From Microbacteriaceae bacterium (lineage in GTDB: Bacteria; Actinomycetota; Actinomycetes; Actinomycetales; Microbacteriaceae): a DNA stretch of 21,768 nucleotides. The translations under genes and the position numbers were made by a program. The DNA is taken from assembly GCA_012719255.1 (NCBI GenBank), contig JAAYAS010000040.1:1-21768 (forward strand). Direction: 5' to 3'. The notes below the pieces were generated by a model that worked only from the letters and a program-made list of their open reading frames with translations, was not told the origin of the DNA and did no database searches. This document shows positions 21,342-21,768 of this stretch, in pieces (within the stretch, counting starts at the first letter, position 1; each line of letters begins with the position of its first letter).

Positions 21342-21768
21342 TCAGCGCTTCCGGCGGGCGGCGCTCGGCTCGGCCGCGAGGATCTCGGCGAGGTACTCGC
21401 CGGTCGCGCTGCCCTCGGTCGCGGCGACCTGCTCGGGGGTGCCCTCGGCGACGACGAGGCCGCCGCCCGAGCCGCCCTCGGGGCCGAGGTCGATGACCCA
21501 GTCGGCGCACTTGATCACGTCGAGGTTGTGCTCGATGACGATGACGCTGTTGCCCTTGTCGACGAGGCCGTCGAGCACGGTGAGGAGCTTGCGCACGTCC
21601 TCGAAGTGGAGGCCGGTGGTCGGCTCGTCGAGCACGTAGATCGTGCGGCCGTTCGAGCGGCGCTGCAGCTCGGTGGCGAGCTTCACGCGCTGCGCCTCGC
21701 CGCCCGAGAGGGTCGTCGCCGACTGGCCGAGGCGCACGTAGCCGAGGCCGACGTCGACGAGCGTCTTC
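21342..21768 (-). CDS. uvrA: Excinuclease ABC subunit UvrA (C-terminal part, cut by window edge)
   Basis: UvrA is the damage-sensing ATPase of nucleotide-excision repair. About 141 C-terminal residues are visible, entering the window in frame as KTLVDVGLGYVRLGQSATT. They contain the ABC signature LSGGEAQRVKLATEL, the Walker B region IYVLDEPTTGLHFEDV, the VIVIEHNLDVIKCADWVIDL switch-histidine region and DLGPEGGSGGG. The protein ends in a short basic tail, ARRKR. The stop (21344-21342) is four bases before the uvrC GTG, so the two repair genes are probably co-transcribed. The true start is outside the window. Confidence 0.96.
   Translation of the reverse strand, partial: KTLVDVGLGYVRLGQSATTLSGGEAQRVKLATELQRRSNGRTIYVLDEPTTGLHFEDVRKLLTVLDGLVDKGNSVIVIEHNLDVIKCADWVIDLGPEGGSGGGLVVAEGTPEQVAATEGSATGEYLAEILAAEPSAARRKR

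Noticed and set aside
18179..21496. Open frame of 1105 codons on the plus strand across rapZ, uvrC and the uvrA end
   Set aside because: It is antisense to firm genes, shows biased composition and no domain; the same GC artefact.
1..21768. Mobile element, prophage, CRISPR, tRNA/rRNA, defence or secondary-metabolite cluster
   Set aside because: I looked for transposase or integrase motifs, terminal repeats, spaced repeats, tRNA-like folds and large composition shifts, and saw none. Every gene except the pyruvate-kinase-like one is an ordinary housekeeping gene.

Overview
This window is a GC-rich (about 70 % or more) stretch of chromosomal core genome. It suggests an actinobacterium of the order Micrococcales, most probably the family Microbacteriaceae; the genus cannot be read from it. 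The evidence is the extreme GC bias at third codon positions, a WhiA homologue, an RbpA homologue, OpcA beside Zwf, the heme-A genes next to the Suf operon, and frequent GTG/TTG starts. There are 19 genes (17 complete, one cut at each edge). I see no tRNA, rRNA, insertion sequence, phage gene, CRISPR array or toxin-antitoxin pair.

Region by region. Positions 1-614 (minus): start of sufB, the first visible gene of an Fe-S assembly operon that runs out of the window. Positions 823-1782 (plus): ctaA, heme A synthase, divergent from sufB. Positions 1862-3685 (plus): an unusual 607-residue pyruvate-kinase-like protein. Positions 3780-4748 (minus): ctaB, heme O synthase, convergent with it across a 20-bp-stem terminator. 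Positions 4885-13210 (plus): tkt, tal, pgi, zwf, opcA, pgl, which together cover the pentose-phosphate pathway from glucose-6-phosphate to the non-oxidative branch, apart from 6-phosphogluconate dehydrogenase and the pentose-5-phosphate isomerase/epimerase. Positions 13299-21768 (minus, read right to left): uvrA (3' end), uvrC, rapZ, whiA, gap, pgk, tpiA, secG, rbpA. The two long gene runs converge at a 38-bp palindromic terminator at 13243-13280.

How the genes fit together. CtaB and CtaA make heme O and then heme A for the aa3-type terminal oxidase. Tkt/Tal/Pgi/Zwf/OpcA/Pgl supply NADPH and pentoses. Gap/Pgk/TpiA form the lower-glycolysis triad. UvrA/UvrC are nucleotide-excision repair. RapZ and WhiA are conserved regulators usually found beside uvrC in Gram-positive bacteria, but the gene normally between them (yvcK) is absent here. 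SecG (translocon) and RbpA (sigma/RNA-polymerase factor) share a stop-start junction.

Nothing here looks like a wholly new multi-gene system. The points most worth a second look are: the atypical pyruvate-kinase-like protein with a changed K+ site and no C-terminal domain; the heptamer GGATGCG/CGCATCC, concentrated in intergenic and weakly constrained coding DNA; large perfect palindromes before zwf and after pgl; a 22-bp inverted repeat between sufB and ctaA; and the missing yvcK.
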